A DNA stretch of 64,000 nucleotides from Lycocorax pyrrhopterus obiensis (Eukaryota > Chordata > Aves > Passeriformes > Paradisaeidae): the NCBI GenBank assembly GCA_014706295.1, contig JACSVZ010000008.1:248001-312000 (forward strand), read 5' to 3'. Below the pieces are notes generated by a model, which searched no databases, was not told the DNA's origin, and saw nothing but the letters and a program-made list of their open reading frames with translations. The translations under genes were made by a program, and so were the position numbers. How positions within the stretch are numbered: the stretch's first letter is position 1; each line of letters opens with the position of its first letter. Positions 46,275 to 59,200 of this stretch are shown in pieces.

Positions 46275-49200
46275 TTATTTCCCAAAATCAAGGGCAAGGG
46301 CAGTTGCAGGCAGACAATCAAAAATAATGGGGGTGGGAAGAAAGTGGATGAAAAATAGGATGCACTTGAGCTGTTGTCATCTGTTCATATTCCACTTGCC
46401 ATCTATCGCTATTATTGTAATAAGTACAGGAATTTGAAGGCACATCAGAGCACTTCAGTGACTTCTTCTGTATTCCTGATTTATATTCTGGGGATTTTGG
46501 TGCAAAGATGCTGTTCTTGCTCATCCCTTGGTCTTTCTGGTGCTGTTGCTGCAAGGTTACCTTCCCCTCCTTGTTTAACAATAATGATAAACACAGTTCT
46601 TCCCCCGTGCAAAGGCTTTTCTCTTGCAGTGGGGTTTTTTCCCCTCAGCCTTGCTGTGAGAACAAGCCTACCAAGTCATTTTGGGGCTACTGATGGCACT
46701 TTTTCACAAGAAGCTGAAGGAGCACAACCTTAATGAAAAGTCTTTTAACTTTTAACAGTTATAATTGCTGTTGGCAGCTTTAATTGTGATGTGGCTTTTC
46801 CAGGTAGATAATCTGATAGAAGAATAACCAGGCTCTGACGGGACACTTGCTTCATTTCTGCCCACAGCTCTGACCAGCCATGAATTTTCTTTCCCTCTCC
46901 ACAGTAATGAGTGTGGAGCTACGAAGCTCAGAGGTTGAGCACAGTGTATTAACCCCTGTGTCTGGGAGAGAGGAGATGGGAATGTTTGCCTTCAGGATGC
47001 CCTCCTGTGAGAGTGCAGATCACCTGCCTTTTGGCCAGCTGGTGTTTGTAAAGTATTTCCTTTATAGAAAAGCTTTTAAGTAATATTCAGGTGGGATTCA
47101 GAATAATAAAGTTGCATAAAACCTGTGCCACTTTGCTGCTGAAGCTGCTTGTTTCTTTTTTCCTTAGTAGGGCTAAGTACCAGTGGCTGGCAAGATTAAT
47201 TTTATATAATGTGCTGATTTAGCACTCCAGAGCCTCCAGTGGTAAATCATTTTCTCCCTGTCCTCTCCCTTTTCTTCTGTCTTCCATGAAGTTTAGTTTC
47301 TAAGGCACAAACCCAAACAGAATATGTAGAGGTGTAGAATGTCTGCTTCATCCAGCACAAGCCATTAATCCCTCTCTGCACAGTTTTACGTTTCTTGGTT
47401 ACAAATGAATTTTTTGATCAATAATTAGCAAAAAATTGGAAGAGAATGCAAGTGAAATAGCAAAAAGTAAACAAGCATGTTTTAGAGCATAGTTGGTTGA
47501 GTCATCTCCTTCAGACCTTTGACTGATGGTAATTTTAAGACCGAATTGTTGCTTCCACTCTTAATTCCTAGACCCCCACTGAGAGGTTTTGGGGGAACCT
47601 CAAACTTCTGGGGCCAGTTTTAACTCGGAGTAGGTTGAAACTGATTTTTAAAAGACAGCTTTGAAGACAACTGATTTCCAAACACACATCTGCTCTTCAC
47701 TGTGCTTGTGTTAAGATTATCCTAGTTTAGAAAAATAATCTGGGATTACTGTCAGTGAAACAGTAATCTGGCAGAGTGCAGATTTAAATGGATACTGCTA
47801 ACAAATCCTTGGCAGTGAACTGAGCAGAGCTTCAGCATCAAAATATTTCTGGCTTTCTTGTAGTTTTCTAAATTCAGGGTTGCTTTGCATTTTGCTGATT
47901 ATTTCACAGTCGAGACAGTGGAAAATGACTTGTATTTTTTGAGTTTTAGGGCCACCATGAATTTTTTTGCCCCCTCTTGTTTTCCTTGAGTGTGTTTTTT
48001 GGCAAAGAACTGCTTTGCCAGGCATCCATCATGAGACTGAAAACACTGGACCGTACACAACCTCACCAATTTTGCGGTTGCAGTTGTAGGATGCTCTGAT
48101 TTATATCTGTTTGCCGTGGGAAAAGTTAATGTTTGGGTTGGAGGATGGCAAGAACTGGTGTTTTCATGTCCCTCTGTCAGTCAGGGCATGCAGAAGGAGC
48201 AGCTGATTGTTCTCCAGGAGGAGCCAGCATGGAGTGGAAGGCAGGAGGTGCAGGGTGGCCCCGGGTGACTCCGTAGTCGCCGCTGGCAGAGAGGCCTGGA
48301 GGAAGGAATTTTTGCAGTTCCTGTGCAAGCAGATGATTTGCCTTTATGAATCCTTCCTTGTTTGGGTGCAGAAGAGCTTTTCAGGGAAGGCTGAGGCGGC
48401 TGTGGGGATTCTCTCAAGTTTTCTGTGAGTAAATATTTAGTTTCTAAGAATCACTGCCCTTTGAGTGGTGACCATGAGTCCCTTCCAGGAAAAAGGGCTG
48501 CTTGGACCTCTTGGAGGACTTTTGGCCTCTGACATTAAACTTGCTATTTGTTCCCATTTGGAAACTCTCTTTGGGATTGCAGAGTAGTTCCTGTTGCAAG
48601 TGTGGGCCGTGAAGAAGGAAGTTTAGCTGCTGAGCATCCCTGACTCCAGGATCCTGCAAACAGATGGACACTGGGCTGGTTGGGAACAGGGTGTCTTAGT
48701 GCAGCTTGTGTGGCTTCCAAGGGATAAGGAGGAATGGATTGTGATTTAATGCCACTACATGGAAAAAAAAGTGTAATTAGTGTTACATTTACTCTGTATA
48801 GGTACCTAACACTTAATATACAACTGTGTTTTCAGAGCAGTTTTCCTCCAACTCATAATATCAACCATAAAAATTCTACTTCTTTAGCATGGCCATAAAA
48901 AATAATGAGCTCTTCCAATGTGCTATTGCATTCCTGAGCTTTAGGAAGTGTCTCTGTGGTGTCAAATCTGCACTTGGGGCTGTGCTGTGGAGCACCAGGG
49001 TTAGAGCTTGATTTGTATGCGAGGGAGCGATGCTGGGGTGGTTGCTGCTGCAGAAAAGGAGGCAATTTGTGCGTGCTCCAGGAAGGAGCAGGGAGCTTGA
49101 AGGGCAGAGCTGCTTGCTGGCTGGGGAAGCTATCCCTCTTTCCCAGCACCTCCAAGGAGAGGAGTTTGTCTCTTCCAATATTGTGTGCCTCTTCTACCAC

Positions 49201-49332
49201 TGCAGCATTTAACTGGGCATTTTCTCCATGCACTGTCTAGTAAACATTTATTTACCAAGTTTTGACGTTTTAAGGCACAAATCCACAAACTGTTAGGATA
49301 GAGATTAAACCAATTAACAGCTTTGCTAATAT

Positions 49333-49738
49333 ATCACAGAATCCTAGAATGGTCTGGGTTGGAAGGGACCTCAAAGCCCATCCCATTCCAACCTCTGCCA
49401 TGGGCAGGGACACCTTCCACCATCCCAGGCTGCTCCAAGCCCCAATGTCCAACCTGGCCTTGGACACTTCCAGGGATCCAGGGGCAGCCACAGCTGCTCT
49501 GGGCACCCTGTGCCAGGGCCTGCCCACCCTCCCAGGGAACAATTCCTTCCCAATATCCCATCTAAATCTCTCCTCTGTTGGTTTGAAGCCATTCCCCCTT
49601 GTCCTGTTACTCCGTGCAGCTGTAGAAAGTCACTCTCCATCTTTTTTATAGCCCCCCTTTAAAGCACTGGAAGGAACTCCAGGTTTCCTTGGAGCTTTTT
49701 CTTCTCCAGGCTGAACAGCCCCAGCTCTCCCAGCCTGG
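49333..49738 (-). mobile_element. CR1 LINE 3'-end fragment in MCU intron 1
   Basis: TCACAGAATCCTAGAATGG, GGTCTGGGTTGGAAGGGAC, GCCATGGGCAGGGACACC, CTGGGCACCCTGTGCCAGG, GCCATTCCCCCTTGTCCTG and TTCTCCAGGCTGAACAGC form a continuous, well-preserved minus-orientation CR1 of about 405 bp. It is the only young CR1 in the 27 kb of MCU intron seen here. Confidence 0.94.
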
Positions 49739-49772
49739 ATGAAGGGAATTGGTTTTAGAAATAATTAACAAG

Positions 49773-49815
49773 GGGGAACACAATGATCCCCCCAAATGGG
49801 GGTTTTTGTGTCCCC
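49773..49815. repeat. Imperfect inverted repeat (hairpin) with C/G-tract arms
   Basis: The left arm GGGGAACACAATGATCCCCC and the right arm GGGGGTTTTTGTGTCCCC pair around an AAAT loop with two or three bulges. It sits at the left edge of the LTR-like segment and 35 bp from the truncated end of the CR1. Confidence 0.75.
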
Positions 49816-50290
49816 TCAGCAGCTTTGCTCAGTGCCCAGATCAAAACCAGCTGGGCAGAGGATGGCAGCCCCACCCTGGTGGGTTTGAAGAGATGGTTCC
49901 CACCTGGCCATGGGAGCTGGAGAGGCTCTGTGCCCATCAGGGGAACGAGGAACAGCTGGGTGTGGAGCAGCCTCATGAGGAGCAGCTGCAGGGGCCCAGG
50001 TGAGGGTGGTGAGCAGGATAAAAAGGCTGGGAGAGCACCTCTGCCTCTCCTGGTGCTGCCTCAGTTCTTCCTTTTCCCTGGCGTGGAGCGTGTGGTGAGT
50101 GATGCCTGTTATTTCTGCCTGGAGGGTTTTGGGCTGGAATTAGCTTTCCATGTTACTTAATGTGTTGTGTTGTAATTATCTGGCATTTCAGGTCTTTCCA
50201 CCGTCACATATTGGGCCAGAGCTTGGGATATGTGTTATGAATGCTCAGCAACTGGGAGAAATAAACCTTCTGTGGAGAGAGAAAGTGCCC
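49776..50290 (+). other. LTR-like or promoter-like segment with TATA and AATAAA motifs
   Basis: A TATA-type ATAAAAAGG begins at 50018. About 30 bp later a pyrimidine-rich CACCTCTGCCTCTCC could be a cap site, a donor-like GTG|GTGAGTGA lies near 50095, and AATAAA at 50260-50265 is followed by a GT-rich CTTCTGTGGAG. A TATA box followed about 240 bp later by a polyadenylation signal is the order expected for a U3-R-U5 solo LTR. I could not find convincing TG...CA ends or a target-site duplication, so it may instead be a cryptic promoter or coincidence. Confidence 0.3.
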
Positions 50291-53200
50291 TTTACCACCA
50301 GGATAAACCTGGGGGAAGTGAGGGTTTTGGTTTATAAGCCTTGATTTCCTCTCCAGCCTTTCCCCACCCCTCAAAGAGAGTACCTAACAAAGTTGGAAAC
50401 TGTGTCAGGGATGTTTTTGGTGCGTCTTATCCTTGTTTATACTTTAGTAGTAACTCCATGAAAAATGTCTCAATTCAGGAGAAAACACTGGGAAGCTTTA
50501 CAACCCAGCTTGGTGTCTTGGTTATGGGTGTACTGAGATCAGAATGAGCCTTTTATGTTGGCAGGGTAAGGGACAAAGAAATGGTTTTTTAAGCATGCAA
50601 GTGGTTGGATAAAGTAAATAAAGGTGAAGGCACACAAATATTTGTCTGCTGCTTGGATTGTGTGTGATAGGGTGCTGGATATGGTGATGAAAAATTCCTT
50701 CTTTTTGTTTACAAAGTCAGTTTTATTCTGACTTCAAGCTAACAAATAGGTCAATATTAAAATTCTGCTGTCACCTTTTCAAGGAAATTATGTAGGCAGG
50801 ATTATCTGGCTTTTCCTAGAGATAGAAGTCTAAACAATTGTCACTAGCAGATGTTTTGGGTAAGGCTTTCTTAAAAATGTCAAGTTGCTTTTCTCATGAC
50901 AAAATTCAAGTCAACTAAACCTGAAGTTATATGTATCTTGTTTTTTCCATGCCAGTCTGTGGAAAGACTTAAAGTATTTACCAACCAGGAGTATGGCTGC
51001 TGCAGCAGGATTTTTTATCAGCAGAAGTATGGCAATCCAGGTCTTCTGTGAGCTTGTCTTATACTGAATGTTAATTTTGTATGGAAAGAGATAATGAATT
51101 TGTGTACAGATTTAATCACCTGACAAGAAGTGCTGAGGAGCCCTCCCTGTTGTTAGGAGTAGTAGCAAAGTTGCCTGTTTCAGCAACACTAAAACTGGTA
51201 AAACTAAGTTCTTTGCAAGATAAATATGCGTGGATTTCTTGGAAGTTTCTAAGTAATGCCAGCAAAAGTCCAGGATTTACTGCCTGAGTGACCCTGCGTG
51301 TTAGTGCAGGTGTATGTAGGTGATTTAATCAGGAGTGGAGATATTCCTGCTTCAAAATGGGCTCATGGAATAGGTTTCCTTTTCCTCCTTTTGCCAAGCC
51401 GAGTGTGGAAGCTGTGCCTGAGCATGGGACACGGCACCCAAATGATTTTGGTGGCAGTGTGACCATGTTGAGAGGTCGGGGGAATGAAAACTCGAGTGAA
51501 ATTCACAGACAGATGATTCAAAGTTTAAAAGGCACTGGGATAAATCCGAGTACCAGTGGGTGGTATTGTGGTGTGAAAAGTTACCATGGGCAGCTTCTTA
51601 GCTGGAATTGCATCCCATCAGGGCTTTCAGGTGGGGCTGATCATCTTCTGATGGGCCAAGAAATGATTAACTCATCGCACCTGGTGGGTTAAAGGTCGCG
51701 TTTGGGGCTGGGTGCTGGTGATTTGGTTGGCAATATGTTGGTGTCTGAGTACACCCCCGTGGGTTTTTACATTGGGAGCTCCTAGATTGGCAAATTAGAT
51801 CATCTTGAAGGAAGTTAAGATATTTTGAATTATCCTTATCGTGGCTTAGTCAGTGTTCAAGCTGGAAGAAGGTCAAATTTTGCAAGCTCTCCTTATGGCT
51901 GTTAATCAGCAGTAAACCTGAACAGTTGTTGGGAGTGACTGGGGAGCTTTTGTTGGAGGGAGTCTTTGCAGCTTGGCAGCTTCCACCTTTTTGGAGCGTG
52001 GCTGGATTCAATGCCACGGCAGGTTGCTTAAGGCCTTGTAAATCTTCATTCGTCTTGAAGTGCCTGAGCTCTGGGGCTGGATACTTCTAGTCCCAGGTAA
52101 TTTCATTTTGCAGTTTGGCAATGCTGTTCTTTCCACACTTTAATTAAACTCCTGCCTGACTAATGAGGCTCTTCATTACTTCCCCCCCACCCCTGCCATG
52201 TTACTTGTTCTCTGCTGGCATCTTTTTCTTCCTCTCTTCCCTATTTTATCATCCTGATCTTCACCCTTTTTTTCTACCAGCATGAAAATAAAAACCTGGA
52301 AGGCTTGGGTAGTAAAGATTTCAGCTCTTGGAGATGTGTTAAGAGTGTTGAGTATCATCATTGATTCGAGTTTCAGTGTCTGTTCACGGCAAGGAACTTC
52401 TGGGGCACTTTGCATAACCTGTAAAAGGCAAAAAGAAAATACCTGTTCTTAAAGTTTCATCAGAGGCGTGAGCTGTGAATGTGGTTGGAGAATAACTTGA
52501 AAAATTGCACCAAAATCCAGAAGGGTTTTGACTACATTGGATGTATCCTCCTGTTAATTGGGAAGTGTGACTGAAAAATAATTTGGGAGAAAATAAGTGG
52601 GATTTGTTAAAAAAGCAGCATTAATCTGCATTTGTTTAAGGTTAGCAGTGACTGATCAATTTTTGAGCAGTAATAGAAAAGGCAGTATGAATTATTATGG
52701 TTGAGATGGGATTTTATAGGTTTTTCATTATCTGCCGATAAGGGAAATTGTTGTGACGTTTCTGAATGAGGTCGATGTGGAGACCAGTTCATTTCATCAT
52801 AGGCCTCTGGCTTTTTGCATGAGGGGTTTTAAGTGTACAGGACAATTTCTAAGTCTAATAACTCAAATTTGTCATGGAATTGTTTTTTAGAGCTCTGTCT
52901 TGCTGGGGAACTGGCTGGATATTTGCCCAAGTGAAAGCTTTTTTCAAAGTGTTCCTTTTGTAGGCATTTAGACAGATTCAGGGGAATTGTCACTGTAATT
53001 GCCCCCTTCAGGCTGTGGCAGTGCCTTAGATGGTGTTAAGCTTCTGAAGGGAGCTGATGCTCTGCTCCTCTTGAAGGACTGTCAAAACACCACTTTTTTT
53101 TTTTTTTTCTTTTCTTTTCAATTTAGGCAACCCACTAGGAGAAAGTAATTGGGGGTTTTTCCCAGCTGAGAGAGTCTGCTGGGGAGAAAAATGTCTTGGG

Positions 53201-56200
53201 TTACAGCACCCTGGGTCTTACCAATCGAGCTATTCACCTTCCTCGTGTTTGACCTGACAGATGATTTAGAACAAATTGAAGATCTGCTTTTTTTTTTTTT
53301 TTTTTCAATGAAAAATAAGGTAATGGCAAATAAATTCAGCTTTCCTAGTGTAGGACTGACTCCTGCTTTCCTCCCTCTGCCTGTAGCCCAGGCACAGTTG
53401 CATCCTCCGTGGTGAGACTGTTTTGTTGGAATATCTCACACGTCAGCCAGAGCCAGTGTGGCAAGATGTACATTTTCGGGGTGGGTTTTTCTTTCCTCTT
53501 TTGAAGATACTCAGTTTACTGAAGGCTGAGCAGGTGGTAATGAGGGAGTTCTTTTATAGTTCCATCACTTCTGCTGGAGGCTATAAACAGCAAGAGCGGG
53601 AGGGCTGGTGCAGGAGGATGGATTTACATTCGTGGCATTATCGGACGGATGAGTATTTGTCTGCTGCTTGTAGAACCCTTGAGTACTATGACAATTAATC
53701 CTACCTGCACCCTCCTGGACTGCCTTTGCTGCTGGGACATCCCTGACCTGCTTATTTGGAGAGTGTGCTGACACTTTTGTTGATTACCTGAAATTGCAGG
53801 TTGGGCCTGTATTTATGTGCCAGGTGTACATTTTGGATAACTGGGAGTCTCTTGCTCGGTTCTGTGCCATGGTGGCTGAGCAGAAAAACCATTTGTGCAC
53901 CCACTTCAGCCTGTGGAAACACACAGAACCTTCAGTGTGAGCTCTGACCCTTCCTCTCCAACCAGTTTAAATGTTAGGGGTGGAATTAATGAAGAAGCCT
54001 TTCAGGTGGTGCTCTGTCTCTTATGGCTTGTCTGTTCCTGTTTCAGGTTGCAAGAAATACTCTAAAATATCTGATGGACTTAATGCTTTTGGCTTGTCCG
54101 AGGTGGATTTATTCTGAGGTTTGTAGGTTGCCTTGGTTGAGAAGGGATTTGGCTGATACTCTGTAGCGGGTCAAGAACCTGGGACAAGTTCTGTTCGGTG
54201 AACTTGTTCTGAATGATTTAAAAAAACCCCAAACCCCCATGCTTTAGAGAGTCATCTGTTCTCTACCTTGCTTTTGTGGTAGATTTTGGCAGTAGGTGGG
54301 AATACGGATACGTGAGTTGGATTAAAACAAACGTTCTTGGTACCACACTGCAGGTGCTGCCCTGGTGTTAGAATGGGGTTTGACATTACAGATGCACAGT
54401 GGTTTTCTTTTTCCTCAGACTGTTTTGGCACAAGTAACACAGCACTGGTATTTTGAATGGGTAATGCATAGTTTACAAACACAGGGGGTTTTCTTTCTTT
54501 CCTGTTACCTTTCCTTACTGAGGTGTTTCAGGCTGGAATCCCTGATGAGGTGGGATAAGTGCAGATAAGGAATTGTTGCCTTTTTCAGCTGTGACTCAGT
54601 TTTGCTTTATTTGGGTCAAAGTGAGCACCTTGTTCAGTTTGACAGACACATAGCAGGGGGGAAAAAAAACCCACTAAAACCCCGAGCACAGACTGTATCA
54701 GACCTGTTCCAAATGGAAGCAAAACGTGTGTGATTTTTCAGGTGATAAACACAGTTCACATGCTGATCTCTGGAGAGGGAAATGTTTTACCAGGAAGCAG
54801 ATGGAATGCTTTTTGAATAAGTGCACTTAGTTCCTTCAGGCTCCCCCAAGTTTATTTCCTCCAAAGGCTAAACTTGTGAGAACCTTATCCATATCTTCAT
54901 AAACTAGGAATCAGTTTGGCATTGCTGTGAGGGATTGGTGCGTGAACTGTGTTTATCACCTGAAAAATCACACAATTTTAATGTCAAATGTACACATAAA
55001 GCTGGCAGCATGCTCTGGAGAACAGATTCCAAATACCTGCTACAAAGCTGATTGAACCAAGCTCTCCTGCTCCATAATTTCATTTCAGTGCCCAATTTGT
55101 TTGCAGGTAAACACGTGGGGAAAGGTGGTGGCAAACACTTGTGGTTGTGCACTTGTTAGGACTGCACCAGTCAATTATTCCTTGGGATTTTGAGGTCTGT
55201 AGATCTTGCTGATCCTGGGCAGGATGTTTGTAGCTGCAAGGCATTGTCTGGGTTTTGTTTTCCTGCCCCTGGGAACATGTATAAATGTAAGTGTAATAGA
55301 AAGGGATTTCTTGGTAGTTTTTTAATAAAGATCAGAATTAGACATCTGTAGTACAAGTCTATATAATAGCAGTGATCACAGGTGAGCCTGGGCCTCTCCT
55401 TGGGGCTGCTGGCTGGGATGGGAAGAGCAGGCAGAATGCGTCCTGCCTTAGCCCCCTACAGCCCTAATCTCTTGCAAATTTACCAGAATCAGAGACTTTT
55501 GTCAATGTGTAGAGAGATTTGTGTGTCTGTAAATAGTGTGAGGCTGTTCAGACTTGTGTGGGTTGGTTTGTTTTTTTCAGGTTGGTGTTCTCTCCTGGTG
55601 CTTCCCCTTGTGTACTTCGAACAGATAGTGGGGGATTGTAGGTATTGATGATTTGAGAGAAGCGTTTTCATCGGCTTTGGTTTCCAGGTTTTGTTGGAGG
55701 TTCTATCAAGGTCTACCAAAGCTGCAGCAGAGGGGTTCCTGCAATGCAAGACAGGCTCCAAGCATACTTTGCTCATGTGATGGGTGAGCACCTCAGTGCA
55801 GTTTAATTAATACATGACCATGATTTCTGGTTTTCAGTGCTGCTGTTCATTTTTTTCCCCCCTGCTATTACTATAATCTTAGGGACTGAATGGTATTTAG
55901 GCCTTAAAAAACCCTGGAGAATCAGAGGGAGCATTGCCATGAATGCCCCGGCAGCAGCAGAGTCTGACCTGCTGAGTTGATGCTCCTGGGTGGGTTATTT
56001 ACCTGCTTATTGTCCCCTGTACTCATGACAACTGTGCTTTCCCAGATTAGTTTGATTTTTACTCCCTCTTCAGAGGTCTCCAGTCTTTTGGCTGTGGTCA
56101 GAGGTCTTGGACAAGAGGAGCAGAGACAAGCTGTCAGGCTGGATGCTTCAGGAAGTGTCCTCAAGAAGCACAGGCTGTCCCGGTGGTCTGGGAGCACTGC

Positions 56201-59200
56201 AGGACTTGCTCCCCACTGGCTGCAGGCTGCAGCCTAGCTCAGGTTCAGCGGGATTCTGCAGTGGCCAGAAGAGTTGTGTGGGAGAAGGTTTTTATTTTTT
56301 TTTCTTTGCAGCACCGTGGAAGTAGGAAAGCTATTTCAAACACTTTGCTTTATGTGCTTTCCTAGAAATTCATGTGGACTAAATGGTGAGGCTACGGTTG
56401 CCAGCTGGAGAGTGCTTTTCTTCTTCTGATGTGTGTATTTTATAGCTGGCCTGGGGTGGGGAGGTGTGTTACTGTGCTGGGGTGATAGGAAGGATGAATG
56501 GAGGAAGAACAGATGTGTGTGGCAATAAAGAGCTGTGCAGGGGTCACACTGAGGCGTTTTACACTCTAATGGGAACAGATGGATACCGACTTCTGAGTAA
56601 TGGAGTTGTCTAAGAGACAGAAAAGTTGTACTGACGTGATAGTGCTGCACAGTGCCTGAACCACAGCTGCTTCCACCCCTCAGCTTTTTCCTAGATTATG
56701 GATGGAGCAGGCTCCTGACTGGTGTTTTGCGTTTTGCCGTAGATCAGCTGCTCTCTGGGTTTCTGAGGCAGAAATTCTGGTGCTTGTGTTGTCCCTGTCC
56801 AGCCTTCCTGCAGCGGCTGTAAATAAAAAGCCTGGCACATCCAAGAACATTGTGGATGCTTTCAGCCAGGAGCATCCTGTTGAATTAGCCTTGTGGATCT
56901 GCTCCTTGCTCTCCTTCCTCCTCTGCTGCTCCTAGAAACCTCCTAGACTGAGGTGGTCTCCAGGTTTGGGGGAAGCAAATGTTGGTTTTGGGCATTTTTT
57001 GAGACAGGACAAAGCCTTTGGCAGCATGAGGTTTCTGTGCATACAAATATTCTCCTGACAGACAGGCAGGCAGAAAAGATGTATCAGATTTTACTACTGA
57101 GCACTGCTGGAGCTCTCCAATTCAAATTTGGTACCCAGGCAGGGAAGTTTATGCAAAACACCTATGTACTATAGATAATTTTTAAATGCTTAGCATCGTT
57201 TTCAGGGGAAAAAAATCCTGTGGAGAATGGATTTCCTCTGTGAATCCCTGTGGCTATAATAATGATGTTGCTTTTGGCAAAAATGACACAATTTAATCCT
57301 GCTTAATGCGTGGTCTCTGATTTAACAGGTGACAAAGGAAATGTAAATTACATTTCTCATTTCAGTGAGATAGGAGATGTCCACATCGAACTGTTGACAA
57401 GTGAAATTAATTATGGCAGTCTTGCTCTGGTGTTCAGTGGAGCTTCCTGTGATGTTGCACAAAAATATAATGGAAATCCAGAAGTTCTCCAGAGCAGTTC
57501 TGAATACAGTTTTTTGTTACCCAAATTTTTGACCATTTAATGAGCTTGTGTTCAGAGCCTGTCAAAGCACACACTGAGCTTTCCTTTTTCCTCAGTGTGC
57601 TTTACAGGAACCCTGTGCTGGCTCCTTGCGTTACACCACGTCTGGCATGGGAGCTCTGAGCCCTTAGGAACACGGGAATGCTGTCCTACTTCCCATCAGG
57701 AGGATTCCCTGGGAAGCACCAGCAGCTACAGTGCATGACTCTACAGGCACGCTGGGTGTTTTCCTAGTGCCTGTGCTCACGTTTTCCAGCTGGTTTTCTC
57801 CCTAGAGGTTTGGGGAGCACAACTGGTGTGCAATAAATACACGAAATCTTCAGCTTGCGTTTTCCTCCTAAAGCTGAAGAAAAATGGAAATGTTGGGGCT
57901 GCTCTCTAGGGTTTGTTGCCAGAAGTTTGTTCCCCTTAGCTCAGCCATGGAAAGGCAGGGGAAGCCTGTCGTGGGTAGGAGGCCCTAGGGAAGAGGAAGG
58001 CTTAGGTGCAGATGAATGTGCTGAGTGGCTTTAGCAGATGAAGAGTTCCTTGTCACGCTGTCAGGGCACTGCAGCCTGCCTAACTGGTGTAACACCCTGT
58101 TCACACTAATGTCACTTCTTGGAAATGACACTTCTCTATCTTGCTTCCATTATAAATACTCAGGAAACGTGTGCTGCAGCCCATTTCTCTGGGGCTTGGT
58201 GTCCAGCTTCTGCAGAACAGCACAAACCCCTTGTCCTTGGTCACTCCTTTCTGATGTCCAGGCACTGGGAGCGTCCCTGGCTGGGAGCTCTTTTGGCAGG
58301 GAGCTTGTTCTTGGGAAAACTGCGTGTGTCTAAATAAAAACAAAAGCTCTGCCAAGGTCCTCTGGTATTCCTGGTATGAAACTTTCAAGTTTGGGAACCG
58401 CAAGGCCTCCACGAATCTTTTGGTTCTGGCCTCCATTCATTCAACATGTTCTTAGTGATGAGCGGTACAATGCCGCTCTGTATAAAATGTTTTGTGTGGT
58501 TTGAATCCATATGAGGATCTTGCTGTCAAAACCACAGCATCATCAAAGGCCTCTTTCTGAAGGAGAGCTTCCATATAAATGCTTTTAAGATTATGCAAGT
58601 TGCCTGCTTTTGAAATATTGGCACCAGAGCTACTTGCTGTGAATTCCTCTTTCTCTTTTACAGAGAGGCTATAACTGGTTGTGATTCTAAAAACAAAACA
58701 AAAACAACCTCCCCCTCAAATTACCCATTAGAGGCAGCTTGGAAAAATAATGACATCTTTAAATATCTTGGACAGGAAACCTTATTTGAGTCTCCATCTT
58801 GAAAAGAAAAAATGTTTAGTCTCAGAGTTTTGCTTGAAATTTGCTCTGGAAATGATATCGATATGTGGAATAATGAGACATTGCTGTCATTGGCCACATC
58901 TTGTTAGTAATAATAATTCTTGTCAATAAATCTCTTCTAAATGGCATGTATTAAGAAAAATGAAGGTCCTTCTTACAGTGGAACAATATTTTTATAAAAG
59001 CAGATGAGTCGACTCAATTGAGCTTCACTGGACAGTTAACAACGGGGCGTTTTGAGTTTTTAACTTACTCATGCTGCTTTGGGGAGATAAAAGCTGTGGT
59101 CACCATCTGTTTGTCACATCCCTGGGTAAGGACAGATGTTCTTCCTCTCAGAGTCTGCTAGAGATATTTTGAGCTGTTATGTTCCATGTTAATGCTGGAG

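Noticed and set aside
47798..48025. 76-codon minus-strand open frame with Lys-rich start
   Set aside because: Short, at chance length, no recognised homology.
58101..58436. 112-codon minus-strand open frame starting MEARTKRFVEALRF
   Set aside because: The first 40 residues look protein-like, but the rest is Pro/Gln/Cys-mixed with no known family and no splice or promoter signals that I can defend.
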